From Tritrichomonas musculus (Eukaryota > Parabasalia > Tritrichomonadida > Tritrichomonadidae), in the NCBI GenBank assembly GCA_039105265.1, contig JAPFFF010000101.1, positions 1 through 64,000 of the forward strand: a stretch of 64,000 nt of DNA, read 5' to 3'. The translations under genes were made by a program, and so were the position numbers. Within the stretch, counting starts at the first letter, position 1, and each line of letters opens with the position of its first letter. A model generated the notes under the pieces. That model was not told the DNA's origin. It saw nothing but the letters and a program-made list of their open reading frames with translations, and ran no database searches. This document shows positions 47,905 through 56,793 of the stretch, piece after piece.

Positions 47905-47942
47905 AGGTGACAAAAATGTGGTGACAATTCACCTCTTCACCT
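47904..47942. promoter_or_regulatory. Extra box-array copy after the conserved gene (Polinton B)
   Basis: Direct repeat of the box part of the right arm: aaggtgacaaaaatgtggtg followed by acaattcacctcttcacct. It begins at the stop codon of the gene, 94 bp before the corresponding sequence in the outer arm. Confidence 0.72.
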
Positions 47943-47997
47943 AATGATCAAAAATACTAAAAAATCATCTTATATTTTTGTTTATCAGATGACTCTG

Positions 47998-48062
47998 AAG
48001 GTGACAAAAATGTGGTGACAATTCACCTGTTCACCCAAACCAAAAATAAGATGAAGATTTTT
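47998..48062. promoter_or_regulatory. Right inverted arm of gene cassette with GTGA/TCAC boxes (Polinton B)
   Basis: Inverse of 46753-46817. The boxes read GGTGA-CAAT-TCAC-CTG-TTCACCC. It lies at the 3' end of the convergent AT-hook gene (stop at 48068). Confidence 0.78.
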
Positions 48063-48067
48063 TGTTT

Positions 48068-48349
48068 TCATGCTTCTTTCTTCTCAGCAGTAACCATTTG
48101 AGCTTCGCGAGTGCTCGCAGCGAATTGAGCAATTTTCTTCAATTCCTCTAACTCTTGCTTCTTTCTTTGTCTATATTCTTTTTGTTGTTGTCGTCTGGCT
48201 TCAAGTCTTTCTTCAGGGGTATTATATTTACTCTTCCTGCCTCTTTTCGGAGTATCCATTGACGTCAGATTCTCACTTGACTTCGATTTGGACAATTTCT
48301 TTATTACTTCTGTTTTCTTGAATTGGTTTAGGTCTATTTTACTCGTCAT
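48068..48349 (-). CDS. AT-hook/basic helix protein, 93 aa (Polinton B)
   Basis: Small DNA-binding type protein. An AT-hook-like PKRGRKSKY lies near residue 35, followed by an Arg/Lys/Gln-rich helix ERLEARRQQQKEYRQRKKQE that continues as a coiled coil, like the basic region of a bZIP factor. The N-terminal part is Ser/Lys-rich. It may be a regulator or genome-binding protein of the element. No equivalent was recognised in Polinton A. Confidence 0.65.
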   Translation of the reverse strand: MTSKIDLNQFKKTEVIKKLSKSKSSENLTSMDTPKRGRKSKYNTPEERLEARRQQQKEYRQRKKQELEELKKIAQFAASTREAQMVTAEKKEA

Positions 48350-48378
48350 TTTGATAAAAATAAAAAAACAAATAATAA

Positions 48379-48906
48379 TTACATATTAACTGCATGCTTA
48401 AGACAAAGATGATATTTGTTAACTAGTTCATTATATTCTTTGTTATATACTTGTTTGAAATCAGTACATACTTCACCATTATCATTTACTATCTTAATGG
48501 AATCTATCTTACGTATTGGATTAGCTTTCCCTGCACAACAACCTACATCCTCATCAAGACTTATTTCTACCACCTCCGCCTTAATAATTGTTTTAATTAT
48601 ATTAGATAAGGCAGTAACAGGGACAATTATACAGTTCTTTGATATTAAGTTGGATAATAATGCTTTGTCCTGGTCTAACAAGATTTTTGCATACGTTTCA
48701 AGTATCACGTACTTAACATCCTTTGTTTCTTCTTCTTGATTCTCTTCTAATTCAACATTACGAGTGATAACAATTTCTTCTTTTCCATCATCCCTTTTGT
48801 TTATAATAATATTATTATTTATATTGCTTGTTGACTGTGCTGCTGCTTGAGGTTCTAATGAAACGTTCGCCTGCACACCATTCGCTTGAGTTCTCTTCTT
48901 TATCAT
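48379..48906 (-). CDS. Conserved protein, 175 aa, with Cys-rich motif (Polinton B)
   Basis: Counterpart of the 155-aa protein at 19310-19777. The N-terminal part is disordered with an Asn/Ile-rich segment. The conserved helical region leads to VVEISLDEDVGCCAGKANP (about residues 115-133). Here a further 40 residues follow (DSIKIVNDNGEVCTDF), so it is longer than the A protein. Function unknown. Both lie close to small Pro-rich basic protein genes. Confidence 0.65.
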   Translation of the reverse strand: MIKKRTQANGVQANVSLEPQAAAQSTSNINNNIIINKRDDGKEEIVITRNVELEENQEEETKDVKYVILETYAKILLDQDKALLSNLISKNCIIVPVTALSNIIKTIIKAEVVEISLDEDVGCCAGKANPIRKIDSIKIVNDNGEVCTDFKQVYNKEYNELVNKYHLCLKHAVNM

Positions 48907-48934
48907 TTCCTTTCGAAAAAAAGTTGATAATCAA

Positions 48935-49363
48935 TCAGTAATGAATATTAGCTTGCTTAACATTAATTGGTTTAAAGTATCCAATCCTTCCTTTATTTCT
49001 TTCATCCGCTCTACCTTGTATTTCTCCTAATTTCTCTGGTTTCTTTAAGTATGGAGGAAGAATAGGAGCTTTGGGTGCTTTATCTTTCTTCAAATAATAC
49101 CCTCCATCTGTAATACTAACAGGTGGTTCGTGTAATGGTTTTGTTTTATGTTGATTACTCTTTGGTGGTTTGACTGGTTTGTTTTCCATATACTTTGTTG
49201 GTGGTCTATTAATTTTTGGGTTAAACGTAACTGCGTAAGTATTGTCATTAGAAAATATGCCAAAGTGATTAAACTCTATTGTCTTCTCAGTCTTAGTTCC
49301 TTCATTAAACATTGTCCCCTCTGCTCCAACTGTAGTAGAATTGGGTTTTCCGTACTTATTCAT
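48935..49363 (-). CDS. Basic Pro-rich protein, 142 aa (Polinton B)
   Basis: Disordered, Lys/Pro/Asn-rich protein with motifs such as NRPPTKYMENKPVKPPKSN, KPLHEPPVSITDGGYYLKK and APILPPYLKKPEK. It may be the counterpart of the 77-aa protein at 18838-19071, which shares the PPVKTTKPL type segment and similar neighbours. No fold or function is recognised. Confidence 0.55.
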   Translation of the reverse strand: MNKYGKPNSTTVGAEGTMFNEGTKTEKTIEFNHFGIFSNDNTYAVTFNPKINRPPTKYMENKPVKPPKSNQHKTKPLHEPPVSITDGGYYLKKDKAPKAPILPPYLKKPEKLGEIQGRADERNKGRIGYFKPINVKQANIHY

Positions 49364-49401
49364 TTCTTTTTCAAAAAAAATTGGTCGGTCGAGATTCCGA
49401 C

Positions 49402-49851
49402 TTACAGAACTAGCTCTTGATGTTCACCTATAAATAGTTCAGGTGTATTTAATTCATATTTCTTACGTAATTCCTCTATCATTGTTTTAGTCTTTTTAGA
49501 TGCTAATTCTATCGAATAATTGTAATAACTGTATTCCTCATAATTTTGTTCCTTATTTGAACCATTAACAAAGAATTCTTGCATTTTATAATTAATTTTC
49601 CTTCTTGAGTTAGTATTTAATACTATGTGTTCTATATCATATTCCTTAATTTTGTCCGGATATATCCTCCATACGTTCTTGTCCGCCTTAATTGATATGT
49701 AGATGACTTTTGCTAAATATTTATTTTTTGAAAGTTGAATTGGATATCGATCACATAATATGGCAAAATTACTTTCTTTAAAATCTTCAGGGTTATCAGC
49801 GAGGGAAATAACATTATTGATGTAATCATATACCTTGAATTGTTGCTCCAT
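49402..49851 (-). CDS. Conserved Polinton protein, 149 aa, unknown (Polinton B)
   Basis: Same length as its counterpart at 22053-22502 and alignable end to end (FKVYDYINNVISL, RIYPDKIKEYDIEHI, MQEFFVNG, PELFIGEHQELVL). Alpha/beta composition without a known active-site motif. It lies next to the HNH gene here, but next to the ATPase in A. It is conserved across two distant Polinton lineages, so it probably serves the core life cycle. Confidence 0.75.
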   Translation of the reverse strand: MEQQFKVYDYINNVISLADNPEDFKESNFAILCDRYPIQLSKNKYLAKVIYISIKADKNVWRIYPDKIKEYDIEHIVLNTNSRRKINYKMQEFFVNGSNKEQNYEEYSYYNYSIELASKKTKTMIEELRKKYELNTPELFIGEHQELVL

Positions 49852-49887
49852 TTTGTAGAGAAATAAAAAAATATAAATAAAATTTTT

Positions 49888-50499
49888 TTAGTCTAATCCG
49901 TATTGTTGTTTGAAAGTATGGATGTAGAATGTTGTTTTAGTATTATTTATGTCTCTTGTCACAATGAATTTACGTCCTCCTTTAGCTGTATTAATATACA
50001 TAATTCTATAAACTTCATCAGTTATCCTTTGGTAAAAGATATCTTCTTCAGTTTCTTCATTATAATAGTAATAATATTCTTTTTCAGCAAATACTCTTCT
50101 TTCCTTTTTCAAATCATAGTGAGTAATAACAATTGCTTCGTCTGGTATATTATCTATAAATTCATATGAAACACCGTTGTTTGATGACTTGTTTCTCATG
50201 TTCTCTCTTACTGAAACCCAACGTAAGTTCGATAAATGATAATCAGATCTATCTTTATTAAGGTGATCAACTTGAGGAAGATTATTCGGATTAGGTAAGA
50301 ATTGCTTTGCAATGATTTGATGTTTGTTGATCTTGTTGCTATTAATACACACACTTGCATAACCATTGCTTTTGTTTATGCATTCTTTGACAACATAATG
50401 ATTATCTTTTCTTCGAATGGTGTAGGGAAAATCATTTAAGATCTCATAATCAGGATACTCATTTATTGTAACAAAATCTATAACTTGTTCTTCTGTCAT
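49888..50499 (-). CDS. HNH homing-type endonuclease, 203 aa (Polinton B)
   Basis: Related to the enzyme at 18203-18805. It has a NUMOD4-like start (DYEILNDFPYTIRRKDNHYV), the HNH core VDHLNKDRSDYHLSNLRWVS (about residues 78-97), and a shared C-terminal region with YEFIDNIPDEAI and KQQYGLD. It sits between the 149-aa gene and the capsid candidate, unlike the A copy, which lies beside the box-flanked cassette. Likely a selfish nuclease gene carried by the element. Confidence 0.87.
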   Translation of the reverse strand: MTEEQVIDFVTINEYPDYEILNDFPYTIRRKDNHYVVKECINKSNGYASVCINSNKINKHQIIAKQFLPNPNNLPQVDHLNKDRSDYHLSNLRWVSVRENMRNKSSNNGVSYEFIDNIPDEAIVITHYDLKKERRVFAEKEYYYYYNEETEEDIFYQRITDEVYRIMYINTAKGGRKFIVTRDINNTKTTFYIHTFKQQYGLD

Positions 50500-50565
50500 T
50501 TTGTATTTATGTATAGTGATAATAAAAATAAAATTAAATTAGAAAGACGCAATTATTTTTGTTAC

Positions 50566-52179
50566 TTAATCCCTTGAGGTCAGATCATAGTTCCCTAAGC
50601 GAACTAAAGGTGGCATACCATTTGGCTGAACTAAGATAGATATAGAAGAATCAAACAAGAGACAAATTAAAGGTGGGGTTTGAGTAGCTTTTGCATATGT
50701 ATTGTCACCAGTTTCTTGTGTTACATTTATTTCAAAATTAATAGGTGACAAAGAGGTTAATCCTTGTTGATATGTATTATCAGTTTCTGTAGGTAATCCG
50801 ATAAAGAAACTACTCTTGTCATTTGAATAAATTCCCTTCGAATAACCAAATTTAGGTTTATTAGTAGTCTTATCTCTATCACAATGAGTTAAACTGTTTA
50901 CCACTTCCTTATTAAAACCACTTTGTCCTCCATTCACGTTCATTGCGTTCTGACAATATTCTAAGAACTCTGGGTATTCATCTGTAGTGCCAAATGGCTT
51001 TGCAGGAATGTTACCATAACCTCCACAGTTTAATTGGAAGGACTTAAAGTTAGGATTCTTAAAGTATGTATGATGAGTATGCTTCACAGGAAATAATAAG
51101 TAAATTGAGTCAACAAAGCGAGGAGTGATTGTGCAAGTAGTCTTGTCATTAGGGTTCTTTAATGGAGTAGTAGTAGTGTAAATAGATATCGTTTGGGTTG
51201 GAAATGTAAGTGGATGAGTTGGGTCTGCATATCGTTGTACAAGACTAGAGTAAATATTATCCTCTATACCAAAGCAAGGGATAATAGATGAACACTCAGT
51301 AACGGAGTAATCAACTTCCTGAAATGTTCTATTTTCTACTGTAAGTTCTGTTACTCCATCTTTAGCAGTTGGTTTATCAGTATACATTGTTATTGGTTCA
51401 CCAATTGGGATAAATTCATTAGTAATTTCATTTAATTTATATTTTGAATTGACGATATGATCATATTCAAACGCTTTTTCTGGACCCATAGGACAACATA
51501 CCATACCAGCACATGAAAAGAATAATCGGAGTTCAATTTTGCCTGCGAATGCTGGAAGGTATTTAATATTTGATAATGGTAAGAACCTTCTTAAATCAAT
51601 CTTTAGGTGAATTTTATATGTTTTGTCTTCCCATTTTTCTGCCCAATCAACAATAAATCCTGTTCTGCTGCCTGAATTACCATTCCATATATCTTTATGT
51701 CTAGCCTTTGAATATACATCTGCTCTCTTTGTTGTTTCATTTGCACAACATGCAGTTAAGAACGATTCTTCACAACCAAAGTTCTGGGTATAGATAGTGA
51801 TACCATTAGCTACTATTTCATATTTCTCAACAGCATCTCTAGCATCCTTGAAACCAAACCATACTCTATTAAAATGATATCCATCGCCTTCTACTGCCGT
51901 AATCGTACTGCCAGCAGCTTCTTTAATCTTTACCTCCATATCAGCTCTAATAAATCCATTATATATGTCAGCGGTATTATTTGTGTTAGGTGATATAATT
52001 GCACTTGTATATGAACCTTTATGAATTGGAGGCGATGGAGAATAAGATGTTTGAGGACTAATTGTGTATTGCTTGTTGGTATCAGACAAGGCTATACAAT
52101 TATCAACAATATCAAAATAGCTAGCAATTTGGGTACATGTTTCAGCTGACGTCCTTAGTTCAATTTCTGGATTTAACAT
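50566..52179 (-). CDS. Major capsid protein candidate, about 537 aa (Polinton B)
   Basis: Putative double-jelly-roll major capsid protein. The start is taken at MLNPEIELRTSAETCTQIAS; an in-frame ATG 30 bp upstream would add only MLLLFFSKEN. Beta-rich, with segments such as YNGFIRADMEVKIKEAAG, VWFGFKDARDAVEKYEIVAN (with GITIYTQN) and FAGKIELRLFFSCAG that parallel the strand order of the A capsid candidate (LDRLEILHNN, GDLSIRF). There are many Cys residues in the first half. Neighbours are the Pro/Glu-rich and core-type basic proteins and the packaging ATPase, the usual morphogenetic cluster of Polintons. Confidence 0.75.
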   Translation of the reverse strand: MLNPEIELRTSAETCTQIASYFDIVDNCIALSDTNKQYTISPQTSYSPSPPIHKGSYTSAIISPNTNNTADIYNGFIRADMEVKIKEAAGSTITAVEGDGYHFNRVWFGFKDARDAVEKYEIVANGITIYTQNFGCEESFLTACCANETTKRADVYSKARHKDIWNGNSGSRTGFIVDWAEKWEDKTYKIHLKIDLRRFLPLSNIKYLPAFAGKIELRLFFSCAGMVCCPMGPEKAFEYDHIVNSKYKLNEITNEFIPIGEPITMYTDKPTAKDGVTELTVENRTFQEVDYSVTECSSIIPCFGIEDNIYSSLVQRYADPTHPLTFPTQTISIYTTTTPLKNPNDKTTCTITPRFVDSIYLLFPVKHTHHTYFKNPNFKSFQLNCGGYGNIPAKPFGTTDEYPEFLEYCQNAMNVNGGQSGFNKEVVNSLTHCDRDKTTNKPKFGYSKGIYSNDKSSFFIGLPTETDNTYQQGLTSLSPINFEINVTQETGDNTYAKATQTPPLICLLFDSSISILVQPNGMPPLVRLGNYDLTSRD

Positions 52180-52210
52180 ATTTTCTTTTGAGAAAAATAA
52201 CAAAAGCAAA

Positions 52211-52771
52211 TTAAATCATATCAGAGAAAATATTATTTCGTCTTCTACGAATAGGTTGAGGTGGGATTACTGGTATTGGTTCCTCTTCTGATTCGTCTTC
52301 TATTTGATTTGGTTCTTGGACTTCTTGTCTCAAGGCGTTTATGTATTGTGGATAATATGGTTTTCTCATTTGTTTTTGTATTACATCTTTTATCATTTTC
52401 TTCTGTTCCTTCTTAGCCCTTTCATTTTTAAACTCTTCACCCAATAGCTTTAATTGGTTTAGTATTTCTATATTTATTGTTGGATCATATACTTGTTTTG
52501 GTTGTTCTTCTATTATTGGTTTTTTGGGTTTTGGTATTTCTTTTACCGGTTCCTCAGGTGGGTCGGAATTCTGACCAACAACTTTTTCTTCAATCGTTTC
52601 TGTTTTAGTTAATGGTTCAGGTGGTGGTTTCGTTAATGGTTGCTCTCTTCTTTTTACTATATATTTGTTTTCTTTTTTGGTAGGAAGTACATCCCAATCA
52701 GGGTCCTCACGACCATTTAGCCAGTTCTGTATTACCTGCAATCTTTTTGATCCTGTCAAATGCTTAGACAT
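52211..52771 (-). CDS. Pro/Glu/Lys-rich protein, 186 aa (Polinton B)
   Basis: Low-complexity charged protein with alternating KPPPEPLTKTETIEEK and EEPVKEIPKPKKPIIEE type segments, a short helical part and an Arg-rich end (PQPIRRRRNNIFSDMI). The arginine cluster followed by a hydrophobic tail could bind nucleic acid or membrane. It lies between the capsid candidate and the core-type protein, so a minor virion role is likely by place. The family is unknown. Confidence 0.6.
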   Translation of the reverse strand: MSKHLTGSKRLQVIQNWLNGREDPDWDVLPTKKENKYIVKRREQPLTKPPPEPLTKTETIEEKVVGQNSDPPEEPVKEIPKPKKPIIEEQPKQVYDPTINIEILNQLKLLGEEFKNERAKKEQKKMIKDVIQKQMRKPYYPQYINALRQEVQEPNQIEDESEEEPIPVIPPQPIRRRRNNIFSDMI

Positions 52772-52802
52772 TTAATTGATAAAAAAATCATTTTATTGAG
52801 TT

Positions 52803-53306
52803 TTATTGAGTTTTCTTTGTTTTTCTTGATTTCTTTCTCTTTCTTTTATTCAATTTCGCTATATGTGCTTCTGCTTCGTCCACGTATTTACTTCTGTTCT
52901 GATATATTTTATAAGCAGCTGGCTTTCTCGAATAATGAATGCGTGGAAAATCTGCATACATTACATTACTGCCTAACGGATTAGGTTGTCTTTCTGCTAT
53001 ATTCTTTTCTAATGCTGCTTTTACTTCTCCTTCTCTTATTCCACTTGCTATTGTTGTCAATCCTTTACCTATACCTATTGCTGCTGGATTACCCGTTATT
53101 GTTCCCAAAGCTTGTGTTGCTCCTCCTATAGTATTTAATATTGGTGCCTTATTTTTCCAAGCCCATTTACCAACTTTACCAACTGCACTATCACCAATGA
53201 ATTTGCCTACTTTACCAACACCAGATTTTACCGAATTCCATGCACGATTAAAAAATCCACCACCAGAATTTTGTTCAATCCTTCCTGTATCAGAAACTGC
53301 TTCCAT
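52803..53306 (-). CDS. Core/membrane-active type basic virion protein, 167 aa (Polinton B)
   Basis: Gly/Lys/Val-rich helix FFNRAWNSVKSGVGKVGKF near residue 18, then a Gly/Ala/Ile-rich hydrophobic segment (LGTITGNPAAIGIGKGLTTI), and a strongly basic C-terminus (LNKRKRKKSRKTKKTQ). This combination is typical of adenovirus- or Polinton-like minor virion proteins that carry an amphipathic helix and a DNA-binding tail. It has a shorter look-alike at 16378-16599 in Polinton A. It is directly downstream of the ATPase gene. Confidence 0.7.
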   Translation of the reverse strand: MEAVSDTGRIEQNSGGGFFNRAWNSVKSGVGKVGKFIGDSAVGKVGKWAWKNKAPILNTIGGATQALGTITGNPAAIGIGKGLTTIASGIREGEVKAALEKNIAERQPNPLGSNVMYADFPRIHYSRKPAAYKIYQNRSKYVDEAEAHIAKLNKRKRKKSRKTKKTQ

Positions 53307-53318
53307 TGTCTTTTAATA

Positions 53319-54158
53319 TCAGTCAAAGTAATATTTATTGGCGGTTATGTTCATAATAAATTTTGAATGAAGATCTCTATGCTGTAAATATTCTTTTACC
53401 GTCTTCTTGATATTAAGGTTGTTATTTGTTTGTTGAAGCAAGGAAGTAAAATCTTCTTCTGAGTATCCACTATAGCATATGATATCCGTGGCCAATCTTT
53501 TTGCATTTATGTGTACGAATCTGATTGTCTGAATAGCCATGATGCAGGTAATATTATAATGTCTTGTCTTGGTTAATAGTCTAAGGAATTCAGTATTATT
53601 ATGTGTTAACAAATCGCTTCCTGCACAGTCATCCAATATTATTAGTGTGTTATATGGGTAAGACGAGGTTTGGTATTTTACTAACTTATTGGCTATATAA
53701 ACTATTCTATCATCTATTTCTTGGAGGGAGTGTTTGTTTATAAGTCTTTGCATTTCTTCATTTGTTTCCTTCATCTTAGATAATACATGTTTAACCATTG
53801 CATAATATTTTATTTTTCTTTTGAGGTGTTTCTTTAGGTAATCCATCAATTGGGCTTCATTAAGATATACTATTGGTGTCTTTACCTCTTTACTCATTGC
53901 CTCAGCCGTTTTGTCCATTTTGCCACTTGTTGAACAGAATATTATTTTTTGATAGTACGGGTGCTTAAATAGACGTTCAGTAATGAGTATGTGAGACCAC
54001 AACCAATAACTTTTTCCAGCACCAGGACGTCCAATAAGAAAATAAATTCCATTCGTACTAAAAGGATAGGAAGGATGTAATGGTTTCATCAGTGCTGCCT
54101 CTATCTCTTTCTGGTTCTTCTTCATTGTCTTTTGGATTAAGGACTCTACTTCTTTCAT
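53319..54158 (-). CDS. FtsK/A32-type DNA packaging ATPase, 279 aa (Polinton B)
   Basis: Walker A is GRPGAGKS (residues 43-50) after GIYFLI. Walker B is TLIILDDCAGSDLL (about residue 170), followed by the sensor-type segment LTKTRHYNITCIMAIQTIRF. It is the expected motor for filling capsids with element DNA. It lies in a minus-strand run with integrase upstream and virion proteins downstream, with gaps of 12-25 bp that suggest coordinated expression. Only the motifs are shared with the ATPase of Polinton A. Confidence 0.88.
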   Translation of the reverse strand: MKEVESLIQKTMKKNQKEIEAALMKPLHPSYPFSTNGIYFLIGRPGAGKSYWLWSHILITERLFKHPYYQKIIFCSTSGKMDKTAEAMSKEVKTPIVYLNEAQLMDYLKKHLKRKIKYYAMVKHVLSKMKETNEEMQRLINKHSLQEIDDRIVYIANKLVKYQTSSYPYNTLIILDDCAGSDLLTHNNTEFLRLLTKTRHYNITCIMAIQTIRFVHINAKRLATDIICYSGYSEEDFTSLLQQTNNNLNIKKTVKEYLQHRDLHSKFIMNITANKYYFD

Positions 54159-54183
54159 TATTTGTTTAGACTTTTATTTGTGG

Positions 54184-55269
54184 TTAAATCCATTTCTTTA
54201 TATTGTTGGGTATATTTTTCTTCTTTGACCAGTAATCCACTTCAAGATTAGATAGCTTTGTTGGAGCACCTTCTCGTAAATTTTTAGCCGGTATGATGTC
54301 TTCTGTACCTTCGCTGTATTTAATTTTATATTTGTTCTTTGTTGTATCATAAGAAATAATCTTCTCCACAATACCTCTCTTGCCTCCCTTAAGTGTTTGT
54401 GCAATATTTTTGTTTTGTGTCTTGATTAACCTATAACCAGGGAGTTTGTCTATTGACTCATCTTTGGACTTAATTATAAATTGGTTCCCAGCCTTTGAAT
54501 CAACTATATATGCTTCCTTGCTTACCTTGTTCCTGCGCTTCGAAAATGGCTCCTTAGCCTGAATAATTCTAACTCTATCATTTGGCTTAAAGTCATATGG
54601 ATTGTTTTGCGACTTGGTTTTTACATATTCTTTTTCATCTTTCTCTGTCATCTCGTTTGGTATCTTATAGTCCAATGACCTGTGGGGAGAATTGTTGTAT
54701 GAATCTATTAAACTATCCATTTCTTTCTCATTGATGAACCTGTTCTCGCCTACCATGTCTCTAATCGTTCTCATGAACCTATTTATGATACCTAGTACAT
54801 TATGATTATTATCCTCGGTAGTAGTGTAAACAATATTTTTGGTCTTCATCAACTGTAATACATCATTGGACAAGTAAGCAGCATCCTGATCTGATGCTAT
54901 CGAATAGACATCTGGCTCGTCCTCAAAAAATTTATTTAATGCCTTGACTACTTCTTTTGCACCTTTCCCCTTCATTGGATAACAGTATGCTTTTCTTGTG
55001 TTAATATTAATTAGCATCAGGTAATTTAATCCATCCTTTGTCTTATCATTGATGAATGTGTCCATTTGATATCCCCCAGAGTGTTTAGAATAGATATTCA
55101 TAAACTTCGCCTTTGGTACCTTTACATCATGTACTATCTTTCTTAAATAATCTAATGCGGCTTCTTCTGTGAATCCATATCGTTTTGCGAGTGGAACAAA
55201 TTTAGAGGCAGATCTCCAAGGAAAAAAAGAATGAAGCTCATTAATTGTCTTAAAATGCTTTTTGTTCAT
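54184..55269 (-). CDS. Retroviral-type integrase, 361 aa (Polinton B)
   Basis: RNase H-fold integrase. A helical N-terminal part (about 1-60) is followed by the core. The first Asp is in GGYQMDTFI (residue 70), with strands NYLMLININTRKAY. The second Asp is in SIASDQDAAY (about 127). The helix VLGIINRFMRTIRDM is the typical Polinton/retroviral core helix. A chromodomain/SH3-like basic C-terminus (PNDRVRIIQAKEPFSKRRNK) and a further beta segment (GIVEKIISYDTTKNKYKIKY) follow. It would make the 5-bp duplication seen at 33251 and 57876. Confidence 0.88.
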   Translation of the reverse strand: MNKKHFKTINELHSFFPWRSASKFVPLAKRYGFTEEAALDYLRKIVHDVKVPKAKFMNIYSKHSGGYQMDTFINDKTKDGLNYLMLININTRKAYCYPMKGKGAKEVVKALNKFFEDEPDVYSIASDQDAAYLSNDVLQLMKTKNIVYTTTEDNNHNVLGIINRFMRTIRDMVGENRFINEKEMDSLIDSYNNSPHRSLDYKIPNEMTEKDEKEYVKTKSQNNPYDFKPNDRVRIIQAKEPFSKRRNKVSKEAYIVDSKAGNQFIIKSKDESIDKLPGYRLIKTQNKNIAQTLKGGKRGIVEKIISYDTTKNKYKIKYSEGTEDIIPAKNLREGAPTKLSNLEVDYWSKKKNIPNNIKKWI

Positions 55270-55280
55270 TTAAATTAGTC

Positions 55281-56615
55281 TTAAATGTAAAGCATCTTCT
55301 TAAATGGTAATAATTGCATTTCAATGACAAATGATTCATTGTTTGGTACCAGAACAGGAATATTATTATGACGCCCTGAATATAATTCTATCCAAAATCT
55401 TTGATCAGTTGAGTTCAGTTTGAAGTACTTGATAGGACTGAAGTATATTTGACTATTGCCTAAATAATATTTATTTGATTGCTCAGCTATTGATGAATAT
55501 ACTTTACACGAATGTCTATCCCAAATATTTTTAAAATCTAATCTTCTGCACCATTTATCATTAAATTTATATGGATTATTTTGATATGGTTTATCTCCTA
55601 TATTAAATAAATCAGCAAAATCAGTATTCTTATAGTTAGAATCTGTTCTATTACTTTCTCTAAAATTAATCTTGAAATCAACATAGTATAGACCTAATTC
55701 GACAAAATCATTTTCCCCTGGTATTGGTTTTGGTGTAGGTGTTGGTGTTGGTGTAGGTGTTGGTGTAGGTGTTGGAAAATCTTCATAATCGGTTATCTCT
55801 GGTGCCATATATATAAATGATGGTTTGGAACTTGTATTTTTTTCTAAGTTCTGTGGTGAAAAAATGGTTTCGACAAATGCCTTCTTTTCATAATCATAAT
55901 ATCCATCCATTTGAAAATCGCTTCGGCTTCTATCAATCTTATCTTGGTGAAAGAGGGGAATAATCTTTTCTTTATGCTCTTTAAACCAATTATCGATTTT
56001 TGTTTGATATTCTTGATACTTTTCTCGGGCATTAAATAGAAATGTTAACACATCTTTCACAAAATAAAAACGTCCAAATAATGGATTGATATATTCTTTA
56101 GTGATAGCTTTATATTGTTCATATATTGTTTTTAGGTCATCAGTTGTTATTTTATATTCATTTTTATTAATTTCATTAAATTCCTCAAATTTTTTATCTA
56201 ATTGGTCATTTATATCATTAAATATTTTTCTCATATCATTATCAGTCGATAACCAAGATATAACATGGATTGTTAATTCTATTTTTGATTTTTTTGGTAA
56301 TTGGTCATATATTTCGTCATTATTTATTTCTTTATCTTTATCCTTTGCCTTTTCTTCCTTTACCTTTTCATCAAAGTCCTTCCTCAAATATTTTCGAATG
56401 CTAAAATCAAATTCTAATTTTCTTCTTCGAGCCATTAAATAAATACTTCTTACGCCTACAATTGATTCTCCTCTATTCGAAGTACACCATTCTTGAGGAA
56501 AATTAAAGTAATATCGATTAGGTTTGCTTGGGTCTTGTTCTCCATCTTCTAAAAAGTAAGCATATTCAATTGGTATAGGTGTTTGTTCTTCTGTCGGATT
56601 AAGTGTTGGATACAT
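55281..56615 (-). CDS. Structural protein candidate with Pro-Thr linker, about 444 aa (Polinton B)
   Basis: The start is taken at MYPTLNPTEEQTPIPIEYAY; an in-frame ATG 45 bp upstream adds a hydrophobic stretch that seems to be the T-rich leader. The N-terminal part has FPQEWCTSNRGESIVGVRSI, a pattern I associate with minor virion proteins of Polintons. A charged helical middle follows, then a Pro-Thr linker (PTPTPTPTPTPTPTPKP, about 285-302) and a beta-rich C-terminal domain ending in IEMQLLPFKKM. A penton or spike-type role is possible. It is first in the minus-strand morphogenetic run. No clear counterpart was seen in A. Confidence 0.6.
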   Translation of the reverse strand: MYPTLNPTEEQTPIPIEYAYFLEDGEQDPSKPNRYYFNFPQEWCTSNRGESIVGVRSIYLMARRRKLEFDFSIRKYLRKDFDEKVKEEKAKDKDKEINNDEIYDQLPKKSKIELTIHVISWLSTDNDMRKIFNDINDQLDKKFEEFNEINKNEYKITTDDLKTIYEQYKAITKEYINPLFGRFYFVKDVLTFLFNAREKYQEYQTKIDNWFKEHKEKIIPLFHQDKIDRSRSDFQMDGYYDYEKKAFVETIFSPQNLEKNTSSKPSFIYMAPEITDYEDFPTPTPTPTPTPTPTPKPIPGENDFVELGLYYVDFKINFRESNRTDSNYKNTDFADLFNIGDKPYQNNPYKFNDKWCRRLDFKNIWDRHSCKVYSSIAEQSNKYYLGNSQIYFSPIKYFKLNSTDQRFWIELYSGRHNNIPVLVPNNESFVIEMQLLPFKKMLYI

Positions 56616-56716
56616 TTTTATAAAAATATTAAAATATAAAAACAAAAGTGCAAAAACCAACCCTGAGAGGCCTTTTTCTGAATTACTTATAAAAGAGATC
56701 TACTTCAAATGAAATC

Positions 56717-56793
56717 CTTATTGAAAGGAGCCGTCCGTTAACTAGGGGAAGTTAATGGCCTCGATCAGGAAGATGGAAACTTAACTCAATAAG
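56717..56793. ncRNA. Possible structured RNA element
   Basis: Closed by an 8-bp stem (cttattga at 56717-56724 with tcaataag at 56786-56793). Inside is a second hairpin formed by gcc...ttaac and gttaa...ggc. The element is less AT-rich than its surroundings. No known RNA family is recognised and the strand is undetermined. Confidence 0.3.
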
